A stretch of 60,089 nt of DNA from Collinsella aerofaciens (GCF_028209885.1 NZ_JAQLEM010000015.1:1-60089); one strand, 5' to 3'; shown: positions 25,774 through 34,598, numbered from the stretch's first letter. A program made the numbers and translations. Notes: generated by a model not told the origin, from the sequence alone.

Positions 25774-27240
25774 CTATCCCACGCGCTCCGACAGTCGATA
25801 CTTGCGGTTGCGGCTCGTCGCCGGCGCCGTGGGCTCAAGCTCGCCTTGAGCAATGAGCGCGTTGACGCGCGACCTAACCTGGGAAATTGTGAGCCCTGTG
25901 TGCTCTACCAGCTCGCGCGTCCCCAGCTCGCCGTAGTGTTTGAGTGCCGTCACAATTAAGCCCCCGCCATGATCGACCGGCTCGATCTTTGAACGGTAAA
26001 GTACGACCTTGAACCGATCGAATCCCGGGCAGAACAGGGGCTCGGCCAGACCATGCGCGCGCATGGCATCGATCATCATCGGGATGCCCGAGCCATTGCC
26101 CTCAGCCGGCGAACCTGCGCCATCCGGCAGCGGGACAATCGACATGAGCTTCACAAGCGTCGCGTTACGGCATCGGGAGCTGCCGTCAAACAAGTTCTCG
26201 CGAGTCTTTCCCCCGTAAAGGCCGCCAGGATTCGTCACCTCGACACGATCGTCAAAGACGTCGACGGCAATCGATTGTCCACAGAACCGATCCCCGTATT
26301 CTCGATGGATTACGGCGTTGGCGATTGCCTCGCGCAGAACCTCCTCGGGAATCTCAAGCGAGTCGACACGCGAGACGCCTTGGACGGTCGAGGTTCGCCG
26401 CAAATTCTTGGCGACGGCTGCGACGGCATCCGAGATCATCTCGCCCAACGTTCCCTCACAGATTGTGCGGTCCATGAATCTCAGCGACCCCGCCATGCCC
26501 TTCTGAGTTCCCGCATGGACAGCCACGTCAATGAAGAGCTTGGGATAGAACTGCTGAGGGTAGGTGCCCACAACTAGGAGTCCAGCCTTGGTGACATTGT
26601 CCTGGGAATCAAGGATATTTAGGCGCTCCAGCTTCGTTTGTTTGTCCGGCGCGCCGCGCATTGCCCGGGGCGTCAACGAGAAAGCCCGATCTATCGTACG
26701 GTCGACCAGCGTCTCGTCGAGATCGTCCGCGCCCGCACCCGCCACCGCGTCGCGATCGCTCGGAGTCGCTCGACCGCATGACGCCAATGCGAGCACCTCG
26801 GTCGATGAAAGCGGCACATCTTTGTCATCGATGCGCTTGTAGCTGCCGCCCTGGGCGCCCCGCTCTATGACATAGCAGGGCTTGCTCGACGGATCGAGCT
26901 CCTCAATCGTAATGACGAGAACGATGACGCCCTGAAGCTCCACTCGCTCGATTGTGTATTTAGGCGGATTGGCCAGCTTTCCTCGACCGCCCGCATCACC
27001 CATGCCTGACACAAATTGGTTGAGCACTTTCTCGGTCTCGAAGTTCTCAACCGGGACAAAACCTGCGCGCTCACTCACTCCGAGCACGATGATTCCGCCG
27101 GCAGTGTTCGCGAATGCGCTCACCGTTTCCCACACGTCGCGGGAAAGCGTCGTGGCGCTCTCCTTCACTTCGACGTTAAGATCATCCGAGCCCATACGCC
27201 TTAAAGACTCAAGCAGACCGGTCAGCTCGTTTTCGTTCAT
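25774..27240 (-). CDS. Schlafen AlbA_2 / ATP-binding transcriptional regulator-like protein
   Basis: 488 aa from the ATG at 27240 (AAAGGACG upstream); a GTG two codons earlier is possible. Residues about 1-130 form an AlbA_2 (Schlafen) putative DNA-binding domain (LNVEVKESA, FANTAGGIIVLGVSE). The middle contains a HATPase_c_4-like region with REAIANAVIHREY and VTNPGGLYGG near 300-335. The C-terminal 60 residues form a winged helix (LGTRELVEHTGLTISQVRSRVNALIAQGE). Such proteins are often annotated as RecG-like but are not helicases. Dense TATCTCTC clusters directly upstream are candidate operators for its own wing domain. Confidence 0.87.
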   Translation of the reverse strand: MNENELTGLLESLRRMGSDDLNVEVKESATTLSRDVWETVSAFANTAGGIIVLGVSERAGFVPVENFETEKVLNQFVSGMGDAGGRGKLANPPKYTIERVELQGVIVLVITIEELDPSSKPCYVIERGAQGGSYKRIDDKDVPLSSTEVLALASCGRATPSDRDAVAGAGADDLDETLVDRTIDRAFSLTPRAMRGAPDKQTKLERLNILDSQDNVTKAGLLVVGTYPQQFYPKLFIDVAVHAGTQKGMAGSLRFMDRTICEGTLGEMISDAVAAVAKNLRRTSTVQGVSRVDSLEIPEEVLREAIANAVIHREYGDRFCGQSIAVDVFDDRVEVTNPGGLYGGKTRENLFDGSSRCRNATLVKLMSIVPLPDGAGSPAEGNGSGIPMMIDAMRAHGLAEPLFCPGFDRFKVVLYRSKIEPVDHGGGLIVTALKHYGELGTRELVEHTGLTISQVRSRVNALIAQGELEPTAPATSRNRKYRLSERVG

Positions 27241-27296
27241 CTGCACGTCCTTTCGCTCGGTCCTGCGGAGAATGCCACGGATAGATTTCCCTCGTC

Positions 27297-27371
27297 TCTC
27301 AGTTATCTCTCGTAATTATCTCTCATCTATCTCTCTATCTCTCGGCTTAGAGATAAGAGATAGATAGAGAT
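27297..27371. repeat. TATCTCTC repeat cluster 1
   Basis: Four to five TATCTCTC-type units, the first inside CTCAGTTATCTCTC, followed by inverted GAGATA units (AGAGATAAGAGATAGATAG). The cluster is directly upstream of the AlbA_2 gene and forms an imperfect palindrome. Confidence 0.7.
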
Positions 27372-27462
27372 GGAATGTCTACCATTTGCTTCATTTATAC
27401 ATATTTTTGCTGGTAGAACAATCGGTATTGAGACAATACCATGATTGCCTGTCTCTTTGCTG

Positions 27463-27535
27463 CTCAGTTATCTCTCATATTTTTCTCTCATCTTCCTGTC
27501 ATCTCTCATATTAGAGACGAATGAGAGACGAGAGA
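27463..27535. repeat. TATCTCTC repeat cluster 2
   Basis: It again begins CTCAGTTATCTCTC, has further TCTCTCAT units, and ends with inverted GAGAGACGAGAGATA units. Between the clusters are two small inverted repeats, TCTACCA/TGGTAGA (27378-27417) and GGTATTG/CAATACC (27424-27440). Confidence 0.65.
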
Positions 27536-27547
27536 TACGCGAGTGAT

Positions 27548-27727
27548 GGACGAGCGAGGATTTTCGGACGGTCGGATATCGAGAGTGGATATTTGGACGG
27601 TTTTTGGGGCTTTTGCGGCAAATTCCGTCCAAATATCCACTCTCGTTCGATAGGTATCCGGAAATCCTCGCTCGTCCGTCCGAATATCCACTCTCGTTTG
27701 GCGAGTGTCCAATTTTCCACGCTCGTG
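27548..27727. repeat. array of six about 24-bp GAGNGTGGAT units in both orientations
   Basis: Two plus-strand units start at 27548 and 27578, four minus-strand units end at 27647, 27675, 27698 and 27727. Consensus: ACGAGNGNGGATATTYGGAC. Units 2 and 3 form a perfect 20-bp inverted repeat (27581-27600 with 27625-27644) around a 24-base loop. Short open frames run through it on both strands and give repeated peptides such as RTRVDI, but they lack ribosome-binding sites. Related units occur at 38546-38647. Confidence 0.75.
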
Positions 27728-27861
27728 CGGCGGGCACGCGGGACCTATGCCCAATCCGGCTGCATCGTCTCCAGTTCGCCGCAGGGTCGCGGCCCCATAT
27801 GGGTATACTCTCGAGGATTCGACTCGATTCGCCCCCGCTGGGGCGTCAAAGGAGACTGCAT

Positions 27862-30800
27862 ATGCCCACCACCTCAACCGACCCGCGCGCCGCAGCCGCT
27901 ACACTGCTGGTGCCCGGCACTACCTGCCACGGCTTTGCCGTCGAGCACCGCGAGACCGTGCCCGAGCTCGACTCGGACGCTTACGTGCTGCGACACACTG
28001 CCTCGGGCGCTCGCCTGCTGTACCTGGCATGCGACGACGAAAACAAGGCCTTTGCCATTGGCTTTAAGACGCCGCCGGCCGATTCCACCGGCGTGTTCCA
28101 TATTCTTGAGCACTCGGTGCTGTGCGGATCGGCTAAGTTCCCCGTCAAGGAGCCGTTTGTCGATCTGATCAAGAGCTCCATGCAGACGTTTCTCAACGCC
28201 ATGACCTACCCCGACAAGACCATCTACCCCGTTGCCACCACCAACGAGCAGGATCTGTACAACCTGATGGACGTGTACCTGGACGCGGTGTTCAACCCGG
28301 CCATCTATACCAAGCCCACCATTTTTGAGCAGGAGGGCTGGCACTACGAGCTGGACCTGCCGGAGAGCGTCGAGGGCGAGGGCGAGGGCGGCTCCGCGAG
28401 CCTGCGCGAGGGCACGCTGCGCTATAACGGCGTGGTGTTCAACGAGATGAAAGGTGCGCTGTCCGACCCCATGAGTGTGCTGGACGATGCCGTCAACGCC
28501 GCGCTCTATCCCGACACCGCCTATGCACACGAGAGCGGTGGCGACCCGCGCGCGATTCCCGCGCTCACCTACGAGCAGTTCCTGGACACGCACGCGCGCC
28601 ACTACAATCCTTCCAACTCTTATATAACGCTCTACGGCGACCTGGATGTGGACCGCGCGCTGGCGTTTTTGGACGAGCGCTATCTGTCGCAGCCGAGCGC
28701 TGCGAGCCGCCGCATGGACGCCGCCGTTGCCGCCGGCGAGGACCCGTCCGCGCTGGCACCCAATCCACTGGGCGTGCAGGTACCCGTGACCTGCGAGTAC
28801 AAGCGCATCGAGATGGCCACCACGCCCGAGAACGCCCTGGTGGGCCTGGGCCTGGTGCTGGGCAGTGCGCTCGATCGCAAGCGCACGATCGCGGCGGACA
28901 TCCTGTTTGAGGCACTGCTGGGCTCCAACGAAGCGCCGGTTAAGAAGGCCATTCTGGCCGCCGGCCTGGGCGGCAACGTGGTGAGCTACACCGCGGCCGA
29001 GAGCCTGCAGCCCTACGAGCTCATCATGCTGCAAAACGCGCAGCCCGGCGTGGCGCGCGAGCTGCGTCGCGTGTTCCAAGACGCCTGCCGCGACCTGTGT
29101 GAGCACGGCGTTCCGCGCGAGCGCCTGGAGGCCATCATCAGCAGCAACGAATACGACCTGCGCCAGCGCGACTATGGCATCGCCGACGGCGTGGCCATTG
29201 CGTGCGACGCACTGAGCACGTGGCTCTACGATGACGACGCCGCGACGCTGGCGCTCAAGTACGGCCCGGTGTACGAGAAGCTGCGCGGCGAGCTGAACGG
29301 CACTTACTTTGAGGACCTGTTGCGCGAGCTCGTGCTGGAAAACGATCACATGGCGCTGGTCGAGCTGGTGCCGGTGGACGCTGCCGAGGGTGCGGAGAGT
29401 GCCGAAGCTGCCGAGCTAGCTGCCAAGCGCGACGCCATGACCGATGCCGAGCTGGCGGACGTGACCGAGCGCACGGCCGCGCTGCGTGCCGCGCAGGAGG
29501 CCGAGGACACGCCCGAGGCCAAGGCCACGCTACCGCGCCTGCGCGTGTCCGACATTGGCGAGGCACGCCCCGAGCCGCCGCTCGTTGTGGACACAACCGC
29601 GCCCATCCCCTGCCTGCGCCATGGCATCCCCACTAACCGCCTGGCCTACGCCATGCAGTACTTCGACCTGAGCTGCGTCGCATTTGAGGACCTGCCCTAC
29701 GTGACGTTGCTCTGCCGCCTGCTCAAGCAGCTGCCCACGCGCGAGCACTCGGCCGAGGAACTCGACAACTTGCTCGCCGGCAAGCTCGGCTTTTTGAGCT
29801 TTACGACCGAGGTCATGACGCAGCCCGACGTGGACGACGTGCGCCCCTACCTGCTGGTGAGCGCCGGCGCCCTGTCCGAAAAGATCGACGCACTGGCAAG
29901 CCTGCCGCGCGAGGTGTGGTCGAGCACGCTTTTGCTCGATGCCGACGCCGACCGCGTTCGCGACGTGCTCACGCAGATTCGCATTGGGCTTGAGCAGGGC
30001 TTTATCAACAACGGCCACTCGGCGGCGCTGGGTCGCGCGATGAGCTACAGCTCGCCTTCGGCCGTGGTGCGCGAGCAGCTTTCGGGCGTAGATTTCTACC
30101 TGTTCCTGCGCAATCTGCTCGAGCACTTTGACGAGCGCGTGGACGGGCTGCGTACCAAGCTTGCCGAGCTGGCGGAGCGCATCTTTGTGGCCGATGGCTG
30201 CATGGCGAGCTTTACCGGCAGCAACGAGGACTTTGACGCATACTGGGATGCCGCGGGCGACCTGGGGCTAGGTGCGGGCGATGGTGCCGATGCCGGCCGC
30301 GACGCTCTCGTGGTGCCGACGCCGCGCGACCGCCACGAGGCTTTCGTCATCCCCAGCGATATCTGCTTTGCGGCAAGCGCGTCCGACCCGCGTCGCCTGG
30401 GCATCGACGTGACGGGCGCCTGGGCGGTTGCCGCCAACGCGCTCTCCTACGACTACCTGTGGAACGAGATTCGCGTGAAGGGCGGTGCGTACGGCTGCGG
30501 ATTCCGCGCAGCCGGCGAGCGCCAGACGGCGTTCTACACCTACCGCGACCCAGCAATCGACCCCTCGATTGAGCGTGTGGCGCGCGCAGGCGAATGGCTC
30601 GGCAGCTTTGAGCCCGACGAGGCTGCCTTTGAGGGCTTTATCGTAAGCTGCGTGAGCGGCATGGACGCGCCGGTGAAGCCGTACGCGCTCACCAAGCGCC
30701 GCAACACGACCTACCTGGCCGGGCTCGATCCGCACGCACGCGAGGAGCGCCGCGCCCAGATGCTCGCCGCCACGCCCGGTGAGCTTCGCTCGCTCGGTGC

Positions 30801-30906
30801 CGACGTGACGCGCATTGCGGCCGAATCGCCAACCTGTGTTTTTGGCGGCCGAGACGTCATCGCCAAGAGCAACGCCGGCTTTAACGTAGTCGACCTGCTG
30901 GGCTAA
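27862..30906 (+). CDS. M16C insulinase-family zinc metallopeptidase (PreP-like)
   Basis: 1014 aa, the size expected of the single-chain presequence-protease type with four M16 domains. The inverted zinc motif HXXEH appears as HILEHSVLCGS near residue 80, and the next block (KSSMQTFLNAMTYPDKTIYP) is the M16C hallmark. The C-terminal half ends with a GGAYGCGF-type block near 865. It degrades peptides in the cytoplasm. The ATG at 27862 follows AAAGGAGACTGCAT; the frame is open further upstream into the repeat array, but that part is not coding. A negatively charged, Glu-rich segment occurs near 370-390. No operon partner. Confidence 0.94.
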   Translation: MPTTSTDPRAAAATLLVPGTTCHGFAVEHRETVPELDSDAYVLRHTASGARLLYLACDDENKAFAIGFKTPPADSTGVFHILEHSVLCGSAKFPVKEPFVDLIKSSMQTFLNAMTYPDKTIYPVATTNEQDLYNLMDVYLDAVFNPAIYTKPTIFEQEGWHYELDLPESVEGEGEGGSASLREGTLRYNGVVFNEMKGALSDPMSVLDDAVNAALYPDTAYAHESGGDPRAIPALTYEQFLDTHARHYNPSNSYITLYGDLDVDRALAFLDERYLSQPSAASRRMDAAVAAGEDPSALAPNPLGVQVPVTCEYKRIEMATTPENALVGLGLVLGSALDRKRTIAADILFEALLGSNEAPVKKAILAAGLGGNVVSYTAAESLQPYELIMLQNAQPGVARELRRVFQDACRDLCEHGVPRERLEAIISSNEYDLRQRDYGIADGVAIACDALSTWLYDDDAATLALKYGPVYEKLRGELNGTYFEDLLRELVLENDHMALVELVPVDAAEGAESAEAAELAAKRDAMTDAELADVTERTAALRAAQEAEDTPEAKATLPRLRVSDIGEARPEPPLVVDTTAPIPCLRHGIPTNRLAYAMQYFDLSCVAFEDLPYVTLLCRLLKQLPTREHSAEELDNLLAGKLGFLSFTTEVMTQPDVDDVRPYLLVSAGALSEKIDALASLPREVWSSTLLLDADADRVRDVLTQIRIGLEQGFINNGHSAALGRAMSYSSPSAVVREQLSGVDFYLFLRNLLEHFDERVDGLRTKLAELAERIFVADGCMASFTGSNEDFDAYWDAAGDLGLGAGDGADAGRDALVVPTPRDRHEAFVIPSDICFAASASDPRRLGIDVTGAWAVAANALSYDYLWNEIRVKGGAYGCGFRAAGERQTAFYTYRDPAIDPSIERVARAGEWLGSFEPDEAAFEGFIVSCVSGMDAPVKPYALTKRRNTTYLAGLDPHAREERRAQMLAATPGELRSLGADVTRIAAESPTCVFGGRDVIAKSNAGFNVVDLLG

Positions 30907-30920
30907 GGCACGGCAAGCAA

Positions 30921-30965
30921 AACTACCACGAAGGGCGCAGTTCACAGGCGCCCTTCGTGGTAGTT
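30921..30965 (+). terminator. 18-bp perfect hairpin after the M16C gene
   Basis: AACTACCACGAAGGGCGC pairs perfectly with its complement at 30948-30965 around a 9-base loop. There is no U-tract. Confidence 0.6.
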
Positions 30966-31009
30966 CGAACACTTGTTCTATACGCACACATGTTCTATAG
31001 TAGAGGTGC

Positions 31010-31047
31010 TTGCATCGAACTGAAATTGCAACTAGAATATAGTTGCA
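31010..31047 (+). promoter_or_regulatory. hicAB promoter with overlapping operator
   Basis: TTGCAT (31010-31015), 17 bases, TAGAAT (31033-31038). The palindrome TGCAACTA-GAATA-TAGTTGCA (31027-31047) covers the -10, the expected place for a HicB operator. Two TTGTTCTAT-like boxes lie further up at 30973-30981 and 30990-30998. Confidence 0.7.
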
Positions 31048-31061
31048 GAATGTGAGGCGGG

Positions 31062-31325
31062 ATGACTCGATCCGATAAACTCATCGCCCAGCTGCTTAGC
31101 TGTCCTTCAACGTATAGATTTGCTGACTTTCTTAAAGTTATGGCTTCATATGGCTTTGAAATGGACAGCAAAGGCAAGACGTCCGGATCGCGCGTTCGCT
31201 TCTACAGGCCATCAGATGGCAGGATGTTCGTAATGCACGCACCTCATCCATCTGACGAATTGACAGCGGGGACCATTCGAAACATCGTTCGCTTTCTGCA
31301 AGATGTCGGAGGTAGTCATGAGTAA
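31062..31325 (+). CDS. hicA: HicA family toxin
   Basis: 87 aa mRNA interferase with the dsRBD-like HicA fold. The family's GxxxxxxxGSH is seen here as GFEMDSKGKTSGSRVRFYRP, where the usual catalytic His of the GSH loop reads Arg, followed by HAPHPSDELTAGTIRNIVRFL, the typical H-P-x-x-E-L-x-x-G-T-I-R-x-I-L end. The replaced His may mean reduced activity, or the nearby His residues may substitute. GAGGCGG precedes the ATG. It overlaps hicB by 8 bp. Confidence 0.88.
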   Translation: MTRSDKLIAQLLSCPSTYRFADFLKVMASYGFEMDSKGKTSGSRVRFYRPSDGRMFVMHAPHPSDELTAGTIRNIVRFLQDVGGSHE

Positions 31326-31647
31326 CGTTTTGGCATACAAGGGTTATTTCGCCCCGGTCGAGTTCGATGCCGAACAGCATGTGCTAACAGGTATGGTCGC
31401 CGGCATTAGGGACGCAATCGTATTTGAAGGCTCCACGGCTGAAGAAGTGGAGCAATGCTTCCACGACGCCGTCGACGATTACCTTGAGTTTTGCGCCGAG
31501 AAGGGCAAGGAACCCGAGCGGGCTTTTAAGGGCTCGTTCAACGTAAGAACGGGCTCTGAGCTCCACAAGCAAGCAGCGCTGGCAGCGGCAAAGAAGGGTG
31601 AGTCACTCAATAAGTTTGTGACTGAAGCGATCGCTGCGGCGCTGTGA
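31318..31647 (+). CDS. hicB: HicB family antitoxin
   Basis: 109 aa from the ATG at 31318 (GGAGG upstream, overlapping the hicA end). The N-terminal HicB-lk domain has YKGYFAPVEFDAEQHVLTGMV and a DAIVFEGSTAEEVEQCFHDAVDDYLEFC segment. The C-terminal part (ELHKQAALAAAKKGESLNKFVTEAI) is an Arc-type ribbon-helix-helix DNA-binding tail like the HicB group carrying RHH. It neutralises HicA and probably binds the palindrome in its promoter. Confidence 0.92.
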   Translation: MSNVLAYKGYFAPVEFDAEQHVLTGMVAGIRDAIVFEGSTAEEVEQCFHDAVDDYLEFCAEKGKEPERAFKGSFNVRTGSELHKQAALAAAKKGESLNKFVTEAIAAAL

Positions 31648-31660
31648 AGCCAACGTCGAG

Positions 31661-31699
31661 TCGAAGCCGCCACACAGGGCGCCTTTGTGGCGGCTTCGA
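31661..31699 (+). terminator. hairpin after hicAB
   Basis: 14-bp stem TCGAAGCCGCCACA / TGTGGCGGCTTCGA with an 11-base loop; a weak T-run follows (GTTT). Confidence 0.6.
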
Positions 31700-31713
31700 C
31701 GTTTGCCCAGATA

Positions 31714-31752
31714 AAACCTGCCAAAATAAACCTGTCCCTTTTTGGCAGGTTT
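31714..31752 (-). repeat. REP-like element, copy 1
   Basis: AAACCTGCCAAAA and TTTTGGCAGGTTT flank the core TAAACCTGTCCC. The reverse complement matches copies 2 and 3, including the flank TTTTATCTGGGCAAACG. It directly abuts the ribosome-binding site of the cyclo-ligase gene. Confidence 0.75.
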
Positions 31753-31768
31753 GCTAGAGGAGGCTGGG

Positions 31769-32365
31769 ATGGATAAGGCCGAGCTGCGGCGGACGGTGAT
31801 TGCCCGGCGCGACGCTCTTGATTTGGATATGCGGGCGGCAAAGTCTGCTGCTGTATGCGCGCGACTCGTTGAGTTACTGGGCAGCTCGGATCCCGCGGCC
31901 CCGCGCACCGTTGCCGTCTATGCCGCCATAGGTTCCGAAATCGACCCCGCCGCGTTTGCCGCAGCGGCCGCAAAACATGGCTGGCGCGTGGCCTATCCGT
32001 GCATGCTCTCGGCAGCTGACACCGTGGCTTGTGGCCAGCGCATGTGTATGCGGGCAATCTCTGCCGACGATGCGTCCGCGGCTCCGTTTATCGCCCACCC
32101 CACGCGGGCCTTCGCGGCCACGGACGTCGACAGCGACCACTTCCCTATCGTGCCTGCCGAAGCTCTCGACATGATTATCGTGCCGCTTGTAGCCTTCGAC
32201 CGCGCCGGCGCGCGCCTGGGCTACGGCGGCGGCTGCTACGACCGCTACCTGCCCACGCTCTCGCCCGCATGTCAAATCATCGGCATCGCCTTTGACGAGC
32301 AGCGTGTCGACCATGTTCCCACCGATGCCCACGACCTGCCGCTACCCCACATCATCAGCGCCTAA
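31769..32365 (+). CDS. 5-formyltetrahydrofolate cyclo-ligase
   Basis: 198 aa from the ATG at 31769 (GAGGAGG upstream). It converts 5-formyl-THF to 5,10-methenyl-THF using ATP. The N-terminus (MDKAELRRTVIARRDAL) and C-terminal nucleotide/folate site (VPLVAFDRAGARLGYGGGCYDRYL, GIAFDEQRV) are diagnostic. Cytoplasmic folate one-carbon recycling. Monocistronic, converging with metA. The leader consists of a REP-like palindrome, which could affect translation. Confidence 0.95.
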   Translation: MDKAELRRTVIARRDALDLDMRAAKSAAVCARLVELLGSSDPAAPRTVAVYAAIGSEIDPAAFAAAAAKHGWRVAYPCMLSAADTVACGQRMCMRAISADDASAAPFIAHPTRAFAATDVDSDHFPIVPAEALDMIIVPLVAFDRAGARLGYGGGCYDRYLPTLSPACQIIGIAFDEQRVDHVPTDAHDLPLPHIISA

Positions 32366-32388
32366 CGGCTGGCGCACCTCCCGACGGC

Positions 32389-33315
32389 CTAGTGTTCCTC
32401 GCCGGCGCGGGCCAGGTCGTAGGGCGTGGTCTGGTAGACGTAGTAGTTGAGCCAGTTGGTGTAGAACAGCTGAGCCTGGCTGCGCCAGACGTTGCGCGGC
32501 TCGGCGGTGGGGTCGTCGCCCGGGAAGTAATGCGCCGGCACCTGAGGGTTGAGTCCGCGCTTCACGTCGCGCTCGTACTCCAGGCGCAGCGTGTCGGTGT
32601 CGTACTCGGGATGGCCAAAGACAAAGAAGCGGCGGCTATCGGTCGACTTGACGATGTACAGGCCCACCTCGTCGGACACGGCCACGACCTCAAGCTGCGG
32701 CTCAGCCTCCACGTCCTCGCGGCGCACGTCGGTGTTGCGCGAATGCACGGCATAGAAACGGTCGTCGAAGCCGCGGACCAGCGGGCTTTGCGGCTTCACC
32801 AGATAATGCTCGAACACGCCGCTCGCCTTGGCCGGCAGGTCGTACTTCTGGATACCGTAATGATGGTACAGGCCGGCCTGCGCACCCCAACAAATGTGCA
32901 GCGTAGAGTGCACGTGCGTGGTGGACCAATCCATGATCTGGCAGAGTTCGGGCCAGTAGTCGACCTCCTCGAACGGCATCTGCTCCACCGGCGCGCCCGT
33001 GATGATCAAGCCGTCGTAGTGGATATCGCGGATGTCGTCGAACGTGCGGTAGAACGTCTCCAGGTGGCCGGCACTCACGTGCGTGGCCTCGTGCGTTTTG
33101 GTGCGCAGCAGGTCCACCTCCACCTGCAACGGCGTATTGGAGAGTTTGCGCATGATCTGCGTCTCGGTGGCGATCTTGGTGGGCATGAGGTTGAGGATGA
33201 GCACGCGCAGCGGACGGATGTCTTGGTGCAGCGCGCGATACTCGGTCATGACAAAGATGTTCTCGCTCTCGAGCTGCGCGGCAGCAGGAAGGGCGTCGGG
33301 AATACGAATGGGCAT
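32389..33315 (-). CDS. metA: homoserine O-acyltransferase MetA (acetyl-CoA type by residue 111)
   Basis: 308 aa. First committed step of methionine synthesis. It starts [20 protein letters not shown]. The catalytic Cys sits in [16 protein letters not shown] near 142, with His in VFGHPEYD near 235 and Glu nearby. The residue at position 111 (TGAPVE) is Glu, which in the MetA family marks acetyl-CoA use, whereas Gly or Leu there marks succinyl-CoA; so homoserine O-acetyltransferase is more likely than the traditional succinyltransferase name. No methionine riboswitch is apparent in the 211 bases upstream. Confidence 0.94.
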   Translation of the reverse strand: MPIRIPDALPAAAQLESENIFVMTEYRALHQDIRPLRVLILNLMPTKIATETQIMRKLSNTPLQVEVDLLRTKTHEATHVSAGHLETFYRTFDDIRDIHYDGLIITGAPVEQMPFEEVDYWPELCQIMDWSTTHVHSTLHICWGAQAGLYHHYGIQKYDLPAKASGVFEHYLVKPQSPLVRGFDDRFYAVHSRNTDVRREDVEAEPQLEVVAVSDEVGLYIVKSTDSRRFFVFGHPEYDTDTLRLEYERDVKRGLNPQVPAHYFPGDDPTAEPRNVWRSQAQLFYTNWLNYYVYQTTPYDLARAGEEH

Positions 33316-33526
33316 GGATGCTCCTTACGAGTCAGTTGCAGCTATGGTACAACGAGCGGCCCCATCCGCGCGAGTGCATCGCCCCGAGACACCGTCAGCG
33401 GCCCAAATCACTCCAAAAGTAGAGATTAAGGCGTGTCCCAAAAATCTACGGCGCTTTAGCCTAGCAAAGTGGCAGCAGGACGCTACAATGGTTCGACGCG
33501 AAAAACTCGGCCGAAAGGATACGTAT

Positions 33527-34504
33527 ATGTACCAGACGCGTAAGATCGGTGTGGTCGGCCAGGGCCACGTAGGAGCACATGTCGCCAACAGCCTGCTCAT
33601 GCAGGGCATTGCCGATGAGCTGTACCTCTGCGATTTCAACGAGGCCAAGGTGACGTCCGAGGTCCAGGACCTGCGCGACTCCCTTTCGTTTGTCCCGTAC
33701 AACACCAAAATCGTCAACTGCTACGACCACTACGAGGAGCTGGCCTGCTGCGATGTCATCGTCAACGCCGCCGGCAAGGTCGCGCTGGCCGCTGGCAACC
33801 GCGACGGCGAACTGTTCTTTACCACCGACGCCGCCCGCACCTTTGCCAAACGCATCGTCAATGCCGGCTTTGACGGCATCTTCGTGAGCATCTCCAACCC
33901 CTGCGACGTCGTGTGCACCGAGCTGTGGCACCTGACCGGCTACGATCCCAAGAAGATCATCGGCTCGGGCTGCGGTCTGGACTCCGCCCGCCTGCGCACC
34001 GAGATCTCCAAGAAGGTCGGCGTGAGCCCCAAGTCTATCGACGCCTACATGATCGGCGAGCACGGCTTTAGCCAGCTGGCCGCCTTTAAGGCCGCAACCA
34101 TCGCCGGCAAGAGCCTTAACGAGCTTCAGGCCGAGAACCCCGACAAGTACGCCTTTGACCACATGGAGGTCGAGGAACTCGCACGCAAGGGCGGCTACGT
34201 AACCTACCAGGGCAAGCAGTGCACCGAGTACGCCGTCGCCAACTCCGCCGCGCGCGTCTGCGCCGCCGTGTTGCACAACGAGCACGCCGTGCTTTCGGCC
34301 TCTACGCTTATGACCGGCCAGTATGGCGAGGAGGGCATCTTTACCTCCCTGCCGTGCGTGATCGGTGCCGAGGGTGTCGAGGAGGTCTACACGCTGGACC
34401 TGTCCGAGCACGAGCTCGAGGGCTTCCACAAGAGCTGCCAGCACATCCGCGATAACATCGCCCAGCTCGACTGGTGGGACGCCGAGGCCTACGACGCCAA
34501 GTAG
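33527..34504 (+). CDS. L-lactate dehydrogenase / L-2-hydroxyisocaproate dehydrogenase family protein
   Basis: 325 aa NAD-dependent 2-hydroxyacid dehydrogenase. The Rossmann loop GQGHVG is at 11-16, SISNPCDVVC near 125-135, the substrate Arg in GLDSARLR near 150, and catalytic His179 in IGEHGFSQ. The mobile loop reads AAGNRDGE rather than the canonical PGETR, close to L-2-hydroxyisocaproate dehydrogenases, so the substrate could be pyruvate or a longer 2-oxo acid. The ATG at 33527 follows CGAAAGGAT; the frame is open further upstream across metA but is not coding there. Monocistronic. Confidence 0.88.
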   Translation: MYQTRKIGVVGQGHVGAHVANSLLMQGIADELYLCDFNEAKVTSEVQDLRDSLSFVPYNTKIVNCYDHYEELACCDVIVNAAGKVALAAGNRDGELFFTTDAARTFAKRIVNAGFDGIFVSISNPCDVVCTELWHLTGYDPKKIIGSGCGLDSARLRTEISKKVGVSPKSIDAYMIGEHGFSQLAAFKAATIAGKSLNELQAENPDKYAFDHMEVEELARKGGYVTYQGKQCTEYAVANSAARVCAAVLHNEHAVLSASTLMTGQYGEEGIFTSLPCVIGAEGVEEVYTLDLSEHELEGFHKSCQHIRDNIAQLDWWDAEAYDAK

Positions 34505-34598
34505 TCCTCCGGTTGATGCGACAACTCACTCATACGGACACAATGTAAAGCGGGCCGCGACACGCTTGCGAATCGAAGGTGAATGCTTTTCCCGTTAC

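Noticed and set aside
27548..27727. Possible CRISPR array
   Set aside because: Units occur in both orientations, vary internally and have irregular short gaps; no cas genes are near.
27604..27861. N-terminal extension of the M16C peptidase through the repeat array
   Set aside because: The ATG at 27862 has a strong ribosome-binding site and the family start fits there; the upstream part encodes repeat units.
27506..27877. Small protein with repeated RTRVDI peptides
   Set aside because: The repetition comes from the 24-bp DNA units, is open in several frames and has no start signal.
27874..29349. Open frame of 491 codons antisense to the M16C gene
   Set aside because: Composition shadow of the real gene; its His/Val/Gly-rich product resembles no protein family.
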